Shown one piece after another: positions 22,831-34,421 of a DNA stretch of 64,000 bases (its first letter is position 1; each line of letters starts with the position of its first letter). The stretch comes from Mycteria americana (taxonomy: Eukaryota; Chordata; Aves; Ciconiiformes; Ciconiidae). A program made the translations under genes and the position numbers. The notes under the pieces are model-generated. The model was not told where the DNA came from, made no database searches, and saw nothing but the letters and a program-made list of their open reading frames with translations. The stretch is taken from contig NC_134366.1 in NCBI RefSeq assembly GCF_035582795.1, forward strand, positions 10,694,161 to 10,758,160, written 5' to 3'.

Positions 22831-25800
22831 AGAACTGTATGTGGTATGATCGGTACGGTATATTGTATCATCTGTCATGTTATGTTTGGTACGCTATATA
22901 CTCCATGGGTTAAGGGCCAAATCCTCTTCATAGTCTCATTCTGAGTAAATGCGATGTTTCCAAGCAGGATTTACTCCTGTAAATTAGCACAAGGACAAAT
23001 CTGCTTGGAACAGTTTGGCCAATTCACTGTAAAAGGCTTGTCCTATCTAGTTACTTCCCAACCATCCTTTGGGCCCACTGCCATCCAGCCTAGGAAGATG
23101 TTCATTGCCTGGACGCTGGTAAACGATGGGAGGTTGCCAAGGGCAAGACTGAAGCACAGGGCCATCCTGAGGAGTTTTGTGACCTCTGAAATGGGGACAT
23201 GGATCACGGATCTCTTTTAGCAGTTGTGTAACAGCAGGAAAATGTACCACTTCTGCACAGGCAGTATGGAGATGGAAAAGACAATAAAGACAATAAAGCA
23301 AAGTAAAGCACCTAGCAAAATAAATCCCATCTCACAAAGTTTTTTACACCTAGAACTGTTCCTGCAAATTTTAAACATAAAACAAGATTCTGGTTTTAAT
23401 TACAGACTCTGTGGCAAATATGCCACACAAAGCCAAACTCAAGAAGGTCCTACACCCTTGGAGGACCAGACCAAGTCTACCGTGGCACAGGAAAAGAATG
23501 GCTCTAGCGGTCGCTGTACCAGATTATGCCAGATTTTTTGTGTTTGCAGGTGAAAAATGCTGTCCACCATATGGCATCTTTGCAATGTCTTTGTGAAAAT
23601 GGCTGCATCTTTTATGGACTTCCCTGTGGATCTGTTTGTCACTAATGCAATAGTGGCAGTCCTGGGGCCCCATTGCTCTCAGCTACTTCTGGTTCCTGTG
23701 CAATGTACTGTGTCATTCATTATATATGCTGGTCCCATCTGGTCTGACAAGCCTTCTCCATCCTCAGAAGCGATTACAAATAATAATGATGACAAAACCC
23801 AGCGAATTTTTGCTTTATTTTGAAAATGATTGTTTTGTGTTGCATGAGGGCGCTTCCTGCCTATCTCCAGGGTCACCTGGCAACCATTTCCTAGCCTCCT
23901 GCCATCAGATCCATATCAAGCAAGGGCATCTGGAAGCTCATTTGGGATGGGAGCTGCTCCCTTTCACCACCCCTACTGGCCTTCTATGGGCAGAGGTGAG
24001 GCGACTGTGCATGCGATGGTTTCATGACCATTACTCTGATAGAGACTATTTAAACATATTGTAGCAGTTTCATTTGTGTGCTGCCAAAATATTAAAAGAA
24101 AAGCTGATGCTAATACAGTATCAACCACCAACACTGCATAATTAAGCATGCATTATTTGCAGTTGATGTTTGTCTGTTTAATAGAATTAAGGATAATTAA
24201 GAGAAAACAGTGAGAAGATATCACTGCACAATATAACAATCTACCAAAGCAAGTGAAACAGTGAAAGCAATGTCTCCAAGTAGGATTGTTCACCCTGTGT
24301 GTTGCTCCTTCATTTCTTTAATGGGTCACTTAATCATAAAAATTATGTATTTATATATGTACATACATATATGTGTGTATATACATATATGGATTAAGTG
24401 AAAAAGTGACAGAGCATGGTTGGGGCACATTAGGCTTTTAAAAGCTCTGTTTGAAGGGGACACTCAAATTTTGAGAGAGTAGAAGCATTTGCCACGCAGG
24501 GCTAAGATGGACACATCCCAAATTTCTCTCATCCAGCATCCTTTCCTTTTGTTTACACTGAAATGCCCCGTGACTGTTCCTGTCTGATCCCATTCCGCAC
24601 TCTCCTCACCCTGAAGCCAGCATCTCTGAGTTGACTGGAGTAAGTCCAAAGCGTGTTAAACACTGGTTTGGCCACTGGGTTTTGCTGCAGGAGTAGAAGA
24701 GGATGAAGGGTTTGTGCCAATCCGTACCTTGGTAAAAGCATCTTCTTTTGATGTCCCACCTTGGTGCTAAGCCTCCTCCCTGGCTCTGATGCCTCATATA
24801 TAAATCACCTTTCTGTTGGTGGGTATCTCTTTGCTTCAAGGGTCTGTTCCTTTAATCAAAATCAGTAGGGACAGCAGAGGGAGTGTGGCTAAGGATGTAT
24901 TTACTTGAAACATCCAGAGCTCTGAATATATCACCAACATGGGCCAGAATGGCCTGGGGAACATCTGTGCTTCAGCTTTGCTCAACAAAGACAAATATGT
25001 CTCACTCAGTGCTTCGCTCTTATATAAGTTTCCATATTGGTAGAAATAATTCAATGTATCTCAGTAATTCTGTTAAGGCAGGCTCACCGGTTCCCCCACC
25101 TCAGATTCAATAGTAATTGGGTTGATATTACCTGCAGGTATCTTTGTAAAAAGTTGCTGTTAATGTCACTACTCCAGAAGCTTTATCAATACATTAATTG
25201 GTGCTAGAAAGCTGACAGCCTGCCCTTATGAGTGTCTGGCTTTGAGCAACCTGAAACTTAAATTATTATTTGAAATTATTTTTGTTTTGGAAGATAATGT
25301 ACAGAGGGACAGTAGAAGCAGCATCCTTAAACGGCACCTGGGTTTGATGAATGGATACCTAATGCAATCACTATTTTTATTTGTTCCTGTAGCGGAGGCA
25401 CACTCAGGGGCTTTGGTGAGGATTAGGGCCTCTGTGCTCAGTACCATGTACAAACAGCTTGCAAGCGAATGTGGATTCATATATAAGAAAATGAAACCAG
25501 CCATTCCCTTTCAGAAAAATTGAATTCCCTTCCCAACAGGTCGATAATGCGAGCTCAGACGGTGGTGGTTGAAAAGGATAGCTGCCACGGTGTGCAGTAG
25601 AGCTTCTGCAGGAAGGTCCCATACCTCCATAACGCTCCAGCAAGATGAATCTCTGCACCAACACAGACCTTTTGGGAAAAAATCGTGCTCCAAGATAGAA
25701 ACTTACTCCTCTGTCTTCATTCCTCTAGGGCCGCCTTTACAGGCAGGCACAGCTGGTGGTTCCCTGCAGTAGCAGGGGCTGGCAGACAAGGCATTTGGAC

Positions 25801-28119
25801 AAGGTATGTGGCACAGCACTGCCCCAGTCCCCAGTCTGGCCAGTCTCTATCTGCACAGCTGCTGGCAGAGACTGTAGGAGACAACGATTACTGTTCTGGG
25901 GCTCAGCTCCTCCTCAGCAACAACTAAAGAAGCAAGTCCAGTTCTCCTTCCCAAGCCTGTCCCTTCCCTCTCTCACCTGATCCAGCATCTCCCATTCCCC
26001 ACTCACGAAGCATTTGGGCAGATGGTCCAGTAGCCCAGAGAGAACTTAGAAAAGCAATCTTCCCCCAAACTGGTGTCTCCCAGCCTTTCCTACACCATTC
26101 CTCTGAATCTCCTCTTTGCTTTTGCAGAATTGAATTTTACCCATAGTAAGGATCAGCCTTGAGCTGGCATTGTGTTCTTAAGCTCTGCTGAGAGCTGATC
26201 CCGAAGTGCACCTTTCTGCCTGGATTTTGCAGAGCTCTCTGAGGTCTGGTCCTCCTGGCACTGCACAAAAAGACCTGATGGGTTACCACAATGGGGTAAT
26301 GAGGACTACTGCTAGCGACCTGAACCCAGCTGGTCTAATTTGCATGCATGGCTGAAATTTTAGGGGCCTGGGGAGAAGGAAAAAGAGAGGGATACAGCTA
26401 TCTAAATCTCTTTGCCAGTCGATGCAAGGGCATAAGCAACTAGACTTGCAGAGGTTGCTCCGGTCTCCCTTACTTGTGAGGTCTAAGGAAAGTGGAGGGG
26501 AACCACTGGAAATGTTAGTTGACTTCATGCCTTTGAAATCTGCTTCATCACCCTTTCCTAAAGGCAGGAATCTAGTACTGGATGGTGCCATTTCTTATGT
26601 TTTGAACTATGTGGCAGTAGTTAGAGCACTGACTTAGGATGGGGAATATCTAGCCCTCAGCTTTCCTCTGATGGAGGTAGAAATGTTCTCCCATTTCGCA
26701 GATCTCCAGATCTCCCTGATCAGCCAACCACCCTGTATCCTGGACAAGAGCAGTCACCAACTCTTCTTTTCCAGCCAAGCCATGGTACAGCCAGGCTGTC
26801 AAGGTGGAAGAGACAGCAGGAGGGAACCGGGCAGCAGCCAGCAGCCGGGCACTCATCAGGCATGCAAGAGCAGTGCTGGGTTTTGCCCTGGCTTTCTCCT
26901 GGTTTTTATCCAGCGATGCTGAACTATAACAGCAGAGACGCCCCAGCATGCTGCAGCCCTAACAGCAATAGGGAAATGACTGCACCGCCTCGGTGGTATC
27001 GGAAGAAGTCCTGACTCATCTCCTGGAAACTGAGGCAGGGTGTAGGTGCCTGTTTGCCTACACTTGGGTTGCTTTAAGGTTGGTAGCCCCAACCATGCCA
27101 CCTGCACCAGCAACTGCAGCAAAGAGCCTGGGCAATATTCAGGCTAAACCTGCATGGATTTAGCTGTCAATGTCCAAATACGCGATTGTTGAAAAGGAAC
27201 AGTTTTGACGAACTGGACCAATGTCTGATATTTGTAAACCAGAGTGTGTTTGTGTTCATATTTATTCACACCATTCTCCGGTGTTCGAGTTCCTAGATTG
27301 GTGTGAGGATAGTTCCTCGGAAATTAATAACTGTTAGAGCTCTGTGGCTCAGTGAATTGTTTACTTCTTTACATCGTTAATACTATCCTTGTAGGGAGAA
27401 GGAGTGTTGAAAATAATAAACACTCTTTCCTTCATTAATATTCTGAGGACTATGGGAGCAAAGGCAAGACATGACTGCTAGCTACTGTGGGGCCTCCAAA
27501 TGCAGCTGGTGCTTCGGTCCGTGCTCAGGTCTTTTCTCGTCACCATAATAAAACAGCGGTATCATTAAGCAAGCCCACATTTGCATCTTTTCTGGCATAC
27601 TGACTCTTCTGTTGTCTCTCTCTCTCTGTATATGTGTTGTATATGCATAATTTAGAAAACATGCAGGGTTTTACAGGCTGGGCATGGGTGCTGCGGCTGG
27701 CTGGGAAATCACCGCTGAGCGCTGGTGGTTGGCGGGGCTGAGGGTTCAGTAGGTGGCACTATTTCCTCTTGCTTTAGCACCAAACCCGAGTCCCAGCACG
27801 ATGGGTGGGGATCGGTCCGGCCCAAGTGCCCTGGTTTAAGCCCATTAGCGGGGCTGGGTGTTTCTGAACAAGACGTGAAGCTGCTTTTCTGGCCTCGGGT
27901 GGGAGGAGGACTGACCTTGGCATCGTAGTTAAAATTCATTTGTGTAATTTCGTTCTGATTCTATAAAGCTCTTTTGCACATTCAACTGGGTATTGTATTG
28001 TTTTTTATTTTCCAGCCTAAAAACTGCCGTCTGGTATTCAATATGTTGTAGTAACTCTCTTAAACCAGTTATTACTGTCTACCCCAGAGATGGCTGCATT
28101 CCTACAGTGGAAAAGAAAT
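22831..28119. other. Intergenic, no gene seen
   Basis: Around 22905-22990, wording such as gggccaaatcctc and caggatttactcctgtaaatt recalls an ancient amniote interspersed repeat. A TATG-rich microsatellite with flanking inverted repeats lies at 24327-24400. 24080-24260 is AT-rich with homeodomain/octamer-like words. A tRNA-like stretch lies near 26612-26645. No coding exon recognised. Confidence 0.55.
24351..24391. repeat. TATG/TACA microsatellite
   Basis: A tatatatgtacatacatata type repeat about 40 bases long. It is flanked by cacttaatc (24327-24335) and gattaagtg (24392-24400), which are exact reverse complements. Confidence 0.9.
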
Positions 28120-28260
28120 GTGTCCCTATACATTCCTCCCCTCACAATGTTGAATCTTAATTAATCACCACTTATAAAGTGCTTTGAGATCCCCAGAGGA
28201 AAAAAAAAAAAAGTATGGAAGTGCAAAGTATTGTTAATTGTTATTTTAGCACTTTAAAAG
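28120..28260 (+). mobile_element. Ancient SINE/LINE tail with the 'agtgctttgagatcc' motif
   Basis: The sequence ataaagtgctttgagatccc, then an A run, then aagtatggaagtgcaaagta and ttgttattt. This matches the widespread amniote repeat tail of the form TAAAGCGCTTTGAGATCC...GTGCAAAGTATTATTATT. It is strongly diverged. Assignment to a particular family (L2/CR1-mobilised SINE) is not possible by eye. Confidence 0.6.
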
Positions 28261-31200
28261 CACGAACCTGGTCCTGAAAACTAGCCACAAAAATGCACTC
28301 ATTCCAAATTCTGCATGAGAAAACTCGAGGCCACAAGGGAATTTGAAAGGTTCCTAATTAGGCAGAATTCACAAGGCAGGCAAAAACTGGAAGACAAAGG
28401 TTAGACAAAAGAGGCAAGAATATATTTCATAGGAATCCAAAAGACAAGTAGAGAAATGCAGTGCCAGATACTTGGTCTAGACCACAGCCCAGGTGCAGAT
28501 CCTCCCGGGGAGATGCCCACGCATTGGCACGTACTGCGCTGGTAAATGTGCTGGGCAAACCTATGCCTGAGGTAGCTCAAGCAAATTCCTTGGAGTGACA
28601 CCAGGGATCTGCTTGGCCCCTTTTGTTTGGCTGATATCACAAGAGCAGAGACGGGGAATTGGACTGACACTGATAACTGCCTGCCGTAGAGCCGGGGGAG
28701 AGAGTGATCATTTGTGTGCTGCTGGCTCTGCCTCATAGGGTGTTTGGATCTTGTGGTTTTTTTCCCCCTGTATTATTATTCTTACTATTTTTAGAAAATC
28801 CTGGAAAGAAAGAGCAAGTGGTTAGAAACACTAACTTAGAATAAAAAATGAGCAACAGCCTTGGGGCTGGATTTATAAGGACAGCTCAGGGCACTAACAG
28901 CCATTTTATATTCTAAGTCCAAGTGTAAATTTTCTAACTCTCTCCCCTCCCCTCACAGGAACCATTTAATTCCCTAAATGCCAAAGTTTCCACTGGTAAA
29001 GTTTGCCAGGTGCCATGGCACTGGGCTTGCACAGGTAGACCTTCACTTGCAATTTGATGACTCTGAGTTGCTTGACATCTGTTTCACTGACAAATTGTTG
29101 CTCTTTCCCAGAGGAGGGGATCCTGCAGCCATCCTTGGAGCCTGCTTTCCCCCCACCTCCCTGCTGCTTCTCACAAAACGCAGCCAAATACTCCTCCCTG
29201 CTACACACCAGTTCTTCTTCTGATAATCCTTGAGATCAAATCCCTGCTCTGCCTGTTTTGGGACAGAAACTCACAGCCACATCTCCCCTCTTTCTGGAGA
29301 CTTTCGACCCAGTGTGGTACTGAGCGAGATAGGATGTAGTTGTCTCCGCCAATCCTGTAACAGTTATTTCCCATTTCCTTTGCATTTGCAATTCAGTATT
29401 CACAGGCTAAGGGACCCAGCCCTGCCTCTCCCCCAGTGCAGGTAAGGATCCAACCCCCAAGGCTGCAGAATCAACTCTTTACGGCTTCTTGTTCCCTGTG
29501 ACTTAATGAATATTTATGTCTTTATTGCAGCATGGAATAGCTCAGGTCCCATGAGCACAGCAAGCAGGGGAATGTTTGATTTGTGAGCCTGAGATAGGGA
29601 GCAGCAGTAGCTGAAATTCAGGTGCCGTGGGGATTTCTGTAGAGGAGGGGAGAGCCCTGGTATCTATGTAATTTAGGCACCAAGGAGGTCTGGAGGATAG
29701 CTGTTTTGGAAGTTAGCACACACAACAGCAGTTAGGCACCTCCAACACCCCAGTGAATCTAGTTCCAGAGGCTCCAGCACAATATGCAATCCATATTCAC
29801 ATATTTTGATTATTCGAAAAGGTTTTTACCTTCCCTGAAAATTAAGCACAAAGGGCCTAATTCTAGATGCTGCAGTGATATAACTCTTGATAAGTATCAC
29901 TGAAGCTGATTAGCAAAACAGCGTTTCACATTTGCCTCTTTGAGAATGGGATTTGTTCCTTACCTAACCAGATAATAGTGTTGTCATCAGACTAATCCAT
30001 ACACCTGCAGAAGAAAGTATCTCTCTTGTTTTACTGTTGCCGTAACATTTCCTTTTTGGACATTCACTGCATATCTAAAGGCTCCACAATTTACACAGAA
30101 AATAGAGAGCTTCTCTTTCCTTGCTAGTCTTTGGTTGATTTTACCTGTGCTCAGGATGCAGTAGTCAGTGTTCATTTTCTTGGCGTAAGATACAGCAGAT
30201 AAGTGTAACATCCTTAACAGAATACCACAAATACCGCATGGAAGGGTACAACATTTCCCTTTTGGGCTGGATGTTTGCTTAGTGCATGCAGGTTTTTCAT
30301 GTGAAATGTTCTCAAGAAGATTTTAAGACCAGAGCCCATTTTTCTTTGTGAGTCCCCCATGAGTGACAGCTCAGGTGCTTCTTAGGATAAGGTTTTGCGA
30401 GACAGCTCAGCCTTACAGCCCATAGTCTGCAAAAGCGTAGTCTCCTCACTATGGATCCTGTGGTCTAACTGTTCCCCTTGCACTCCCCTTGCTCTTTGAA
30501 CCTCTCGGCAACCAGTCTGAATCGTTAAAGAGGCAACGCGGGGAAAGAAAAGAAACGAAAGCTTATATTAGTGAGCTGATCTGCCTCACCGTGTTACTGG
30601 CTGAGCCAAGGCGAGGGACACGATGGGGCAGCACTGCCGGCAGCTGGGGGGTGCGCGGGGACGGAGGCTGCCCCCCAGAGCTGTGAGCTGCGAGCTTGCC
30701 CCATCTGCCTGTGAAACTTCACCCTTAGGGGTGAATAGATGTCATTCCTCTGTGTGACCCACCCCGCAACCCTTCCAGCAGAGCTCCTTCGCTAGCATAG
30801 ATGCAGCAAACTAGACCCAAAAGCCTTAATTAGAGTGTGCTGCCGTTGCATGTACCAGAAAGCAATCTGGGATGGGGGAGAGAGAGGACCTAAGAAGTGA
30901 TGCTGGCTGTGGCAGGAGAAAATGGACTGCTTTCCTTCTGTGTTTGAGCCTAATTATTGTACTGAGAGTCTGTCTGCACTGGTGTCTTAGAGCTTTAGGG
31001 CTCTGTGCTGAAAGCAGGATAAGTGCCAGTAGCAAAGAGAGAGGGTACTCAGTACCAGAACAACAAAAACATCTTCATGAAGGCAGTGACCTGCAGGACT
31101 GTAATTAGCTCTGGTAGCAGCAGGACCCAGCTGTGATGCTGAACACAGATCTGAAGCTTGAAGAGACTCTGGCCAGCCACAAGCAGGCTCCGTAACTGTG

Positions 31201-33077
31201 CCAGAAGAGAAGGGAACAGAGGAAACTTCTGCCACGGTGACATGAAAGAGTGCTCAAAAGGTGTCTCGGGCTCTTGTGCCAGCTGGCTGAGTGGCTGCAG
31301 AGCCTAGGTATAGAGACTAATTTCTGGGAAATGTAAAGACATCTATGTTTAATATTAGAGCTTGTGACTCATTTTCTCTATTTGCTACCCCAACTGCACA
31401 ACCAAACACAGAGGCTCCAATCTTCTTTCCTATGACCTTCAATCATCTGTTGGAAAGTCACTTCATTAGGATGAAACTGAGAGAGTTTATTTCAGAAATT
31501 CCACTAACTGAGATGAAGAAACTTCTGTGCTGCATTTGCCCATCTCTCCTTGAAGACCAAAGATGAGGTGGGTCACCCAAAAGGCAGATTTTTCAGTCTT
31601 AAATTGTTCTGACCTTACACTACAGTCTCCATATTTTCTTGAATGCAGTAAGCCGATAACCTTACCCTTGCCATGGTTTCACAGATCTGGGCCTCTGTTC
31701 ATCGTATTCCTCTAGGCAATTCCAGGTCTATTTTCTACCTGACCCCATACTTCTGATTTGCATCGCAGGTTGCCTTTTCCTTTGCTTTTGCACATTTCTT
31801 TTGTTTAACAAAGAATCCCATCCTAATCCCTTGAATTTGCCCATGATTCTGCCATTAATCCCTCACAAAACCAGAAGGGTACAAAATGTAGACTCTCCCA
31901 GAACCCAGAGAAATGAGTATCACAAGGCACATCAGTGCTAAATACTGTTGTTTACCCATGCACTCCAAATGCATTTATAGGTTACAAAATGGAGATGAGT
32001 TTAGGTTAAATAGACAGCTTTGTCACTTTGCAGATGACAGACCTTTAGACTCACTAGATAAATAAGACAATTCAAGCATGGCTTTACCACTCAACATACT
32101 TCTCCTTACATTCTTACAAAAGCTTGTGCAATTGTGTATTAATGTAAAAGGCACTTTCCTTCCTGTGATTATTTATGTAATCAGTAGGAAAAAATTCATG
32201 ATGAACTAGACTCTGCGGGTCAGCCTCTGATCACTCTAATTTGAATGTTGGATGAAGAAAAAATGTCACAGGCAGCCAATATCCTGAAAAAGAGAAGATC
32301 TGCAGGGACACTGACAGGGGACTGGCACTGAGTTGTCACAGTAGATGTCGCTGGTTATTTGCTGTCTTTCTCTCTGTGTATCATCTGGTCTTTTGCCCCT
32401 GAATTACTAGCTTAGGCTCCCCCGCATGCGAGACAGATGCCTAATTTGTGGATACCAACAGGAGTCATGTCCAAAATAGATGTTGAACTGCTCAGACCTG
32501 TTAAAACTGAGAAACTTCGGGGCACGTCTGAAAATACAACATTAGTTGCCTCAGGAACACTGGTGCTCGAGGCTGTGATGCCCGCAGATTTTTAGGTGCC
32601 ACCAGGTTTCATGAAGGAATGGTTTTGGGGATACCGCCTTTTTGGGTCTTAAGCTTTAAAAAGATTTAGTTGTGGCGTGGCCCCGTAAGTCCTTGATATT
32701 TTTGTGCAACTCATAGGGAATCACCTCTGCCTTGTCATCTCTGCAGTTTTGCTGGCTCCCCAGTCGGGGTGGGTGGTGGGTTACAGGGACACGGCATTCG
32801 GGCTCCTGCTGCTCCTGGGTGTTGTATGGGGAGCCGAGATGTCTGACTTGGGTGTAGCCATTCCTTTGTGTGGCAGGGTGCTTGGGTGCAAGGCTGCACC
32901 AGTGCCATACTAAGGCAAAGCCCTTTACCCCCTTTCCGTGAAGGAAAGCACAAATGCATTACCTTTTGGTTGGCACAGAAGTAAGTGGTTCCAAGTGGCC
33001 ACAGCAGCCTATATACTCATCGTTTGTCCAGTGATAATATACAAAACCTTTCCTAATCCCACCCTCATGTTCTTCTA
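28261..33077. other. Intergenic, no gene seen
   Basis: Ordinary non-coding sequence. 29660-29900 contains phrases (ttaggcacc repeated; aaagggcctaattctagatg) that look like further fossils of old amniote CR1-related repeats. The 111-codon minus frame at 28401-28736 has no recognisable domain. Confidence 0.55.
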
Positions 33078-33695
33078 TCATAGAATCACAGAGTCATAGA
33101 ATAGTTTGGGTTGGAAGGGACCTTTAAAGGTCATCTACTCCAACCCCCCTGCAAGAGCAGAGACATCTTCAAGTAGAGCAGGTTGCTCACAGCCCCATCC
33201 AACCTGACCTTCAATGCTTCCAGGGATGGGGCATCTACCACCTCTCTGGGCAACCTGTGCCAGTGTTTCACCACCTTTATCCTAAAAAATTTATTCCTTA
33301 TATCTAGTCTAAATCTCCCCTCTTTTAGTTTAAAACCATTACCCCTTGTCCTATCGCTACAGGCCCTATTAAAAAGTCTGTCCCTATATTTCTTATAAGC
33401 CCCCTTTAAGTATTGAAAGGCTACAATAAGGTCTCCCCGAAGCCCTCTCTTCTCTGGGTTAAATAACCCCAACTCTCTCAGTTTTTCCTCACAGGAGAGG
33501 TGTTCCATCCCTCTGATCATTTTTGTGGCCCTCCTCTGGACCCACTCCAACAGGTCCACCATGTCTTTCTTGTACTTAGGACTCCAGAGCTGGACGCAGT
33601 ACTCCAGGTGGGGTCTCACCAGAGTGGAGTAGAGGGGCAGAATCACCTCCCTCGACCTGCTGGCCATGTTTCTTTTCATGCAGCCCAGGGTACGG
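33078..33695 (-). mobile_element. CR1 LINE, 5-prime truncated, relatively young
   Basis: The minus strand carries about 620 bp of CR1 3-prime sequence. It covers the C-terminal part of the reverse-transcriptase ORF, the 3-prime UTR phrase GGTTGGAGTAGATGACCTTT, and the terminal short repeats ATTCTATGACTCTGTGATTCTATGA (33102-33078). The start at about 33695 falls inside the GCMKRNMA coding stretch, a usual CR1 5-prime truncation. The long intact frame suggests this copy is younger than the other CR1 pieces here. Confidence 0.95.
33131..33679 (-). pseudogene. CR1 ORF2 C-terminal remnant (reverse transcriptase)
   Basis: 182 codons without a stop. They start inside the family's conserved [20 protein letters not shown] and continue through [49 protein letters not shown] and FFRIKVVKHWHRLPREVVDA. 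These are hallmarks of the region C-terminal to the CR1 reverse-transcriptase core. The endonuclease and the catalytic YADD part are missing because the copy is truncated, so it cannot move by itself. The methionine at the start is internal to the original protein and is not a real initiation site. Confidence 0.93.
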
Positions 33696-33839
33696 TTCTA
33701 TGATAAAGCTGACCATGGTGTTGATGCTCTCTGTCCTGAAGCTCTTCCCAGCTAGAGTAGGAGGACTCAGGTATGGCAGTGGCAGAGTTTCACAGGATCC
33801 TTACTGCAGTTCAGGAAAACAGTTTTATTGACACTTCTC

Positions 33840-34421
33840 AAAGGGGAGTAATCAATGGCTTGATGTCCAGCTGGTGGCCAGCAATGAGCAGAGTACTGGG
33901 CTCTGGTGAGATCCCATCTGTGATATTGTGCCTGGTTTGGGCCCCCACCTGAAGAGGGATAGGAAGAAACTGCAGCGGGTTTAATGGAGAGCGACCAAAA
34001 TGGCAAAAGGCTGGGAGCTCATGGCTCACAAGGAGAGGCTGAGGGAGTTGGATCTGTTCTGCCTTTGCGGAGAGAAGGCTAAGGGGCAAACTTGTAACTA
34101 AAATGGCTTGATGGGCAGCTACAAAGATGGAAGACCCAAATCCTTCTTGATAGTGCCAGGCACTATAAGAAGGGCAAAGACTACAAAATGTGATTTGGGA
34201 TTGCAGTTTGGGCATTAAGAAAACATGTTTCAGCAGGAGGGCACAGCAGTGGAAGAGCTCACCAGAAGTGTCGTGCAACCTCCATCTTTTGAGGTTTGCA
34301 AGTCTCAGCTACGCTAAGCCACGGACCTGGTCCCGTGTGGGTGGCAGTCCAGCTGAGGAGGAAGATGGAGACTAGAGACACCCAGATGTCCATTCCAACC
34401 AACATTTCTGTGATTCTGTGA
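33840..34421 (+). mobile_element. Older CR1 LINE copy, opposite orientation
   Basis: The plus strand shows gagatcccatctgtgatatt, then gtgcctggtttgggcccc (the RPHLEYC..WAP coding stretch with mutations). It then shows ctgagggagttggatctgtt and ends in tccattccaaccaacatttc followed by tgtgattctgtga, the CR1 3-prime terminus. Many substitutions and stops make it clearly older than its neighbour. The two copies meet 5-prime to 5-prime with about 145 bp between them. Confidence 0.85.
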
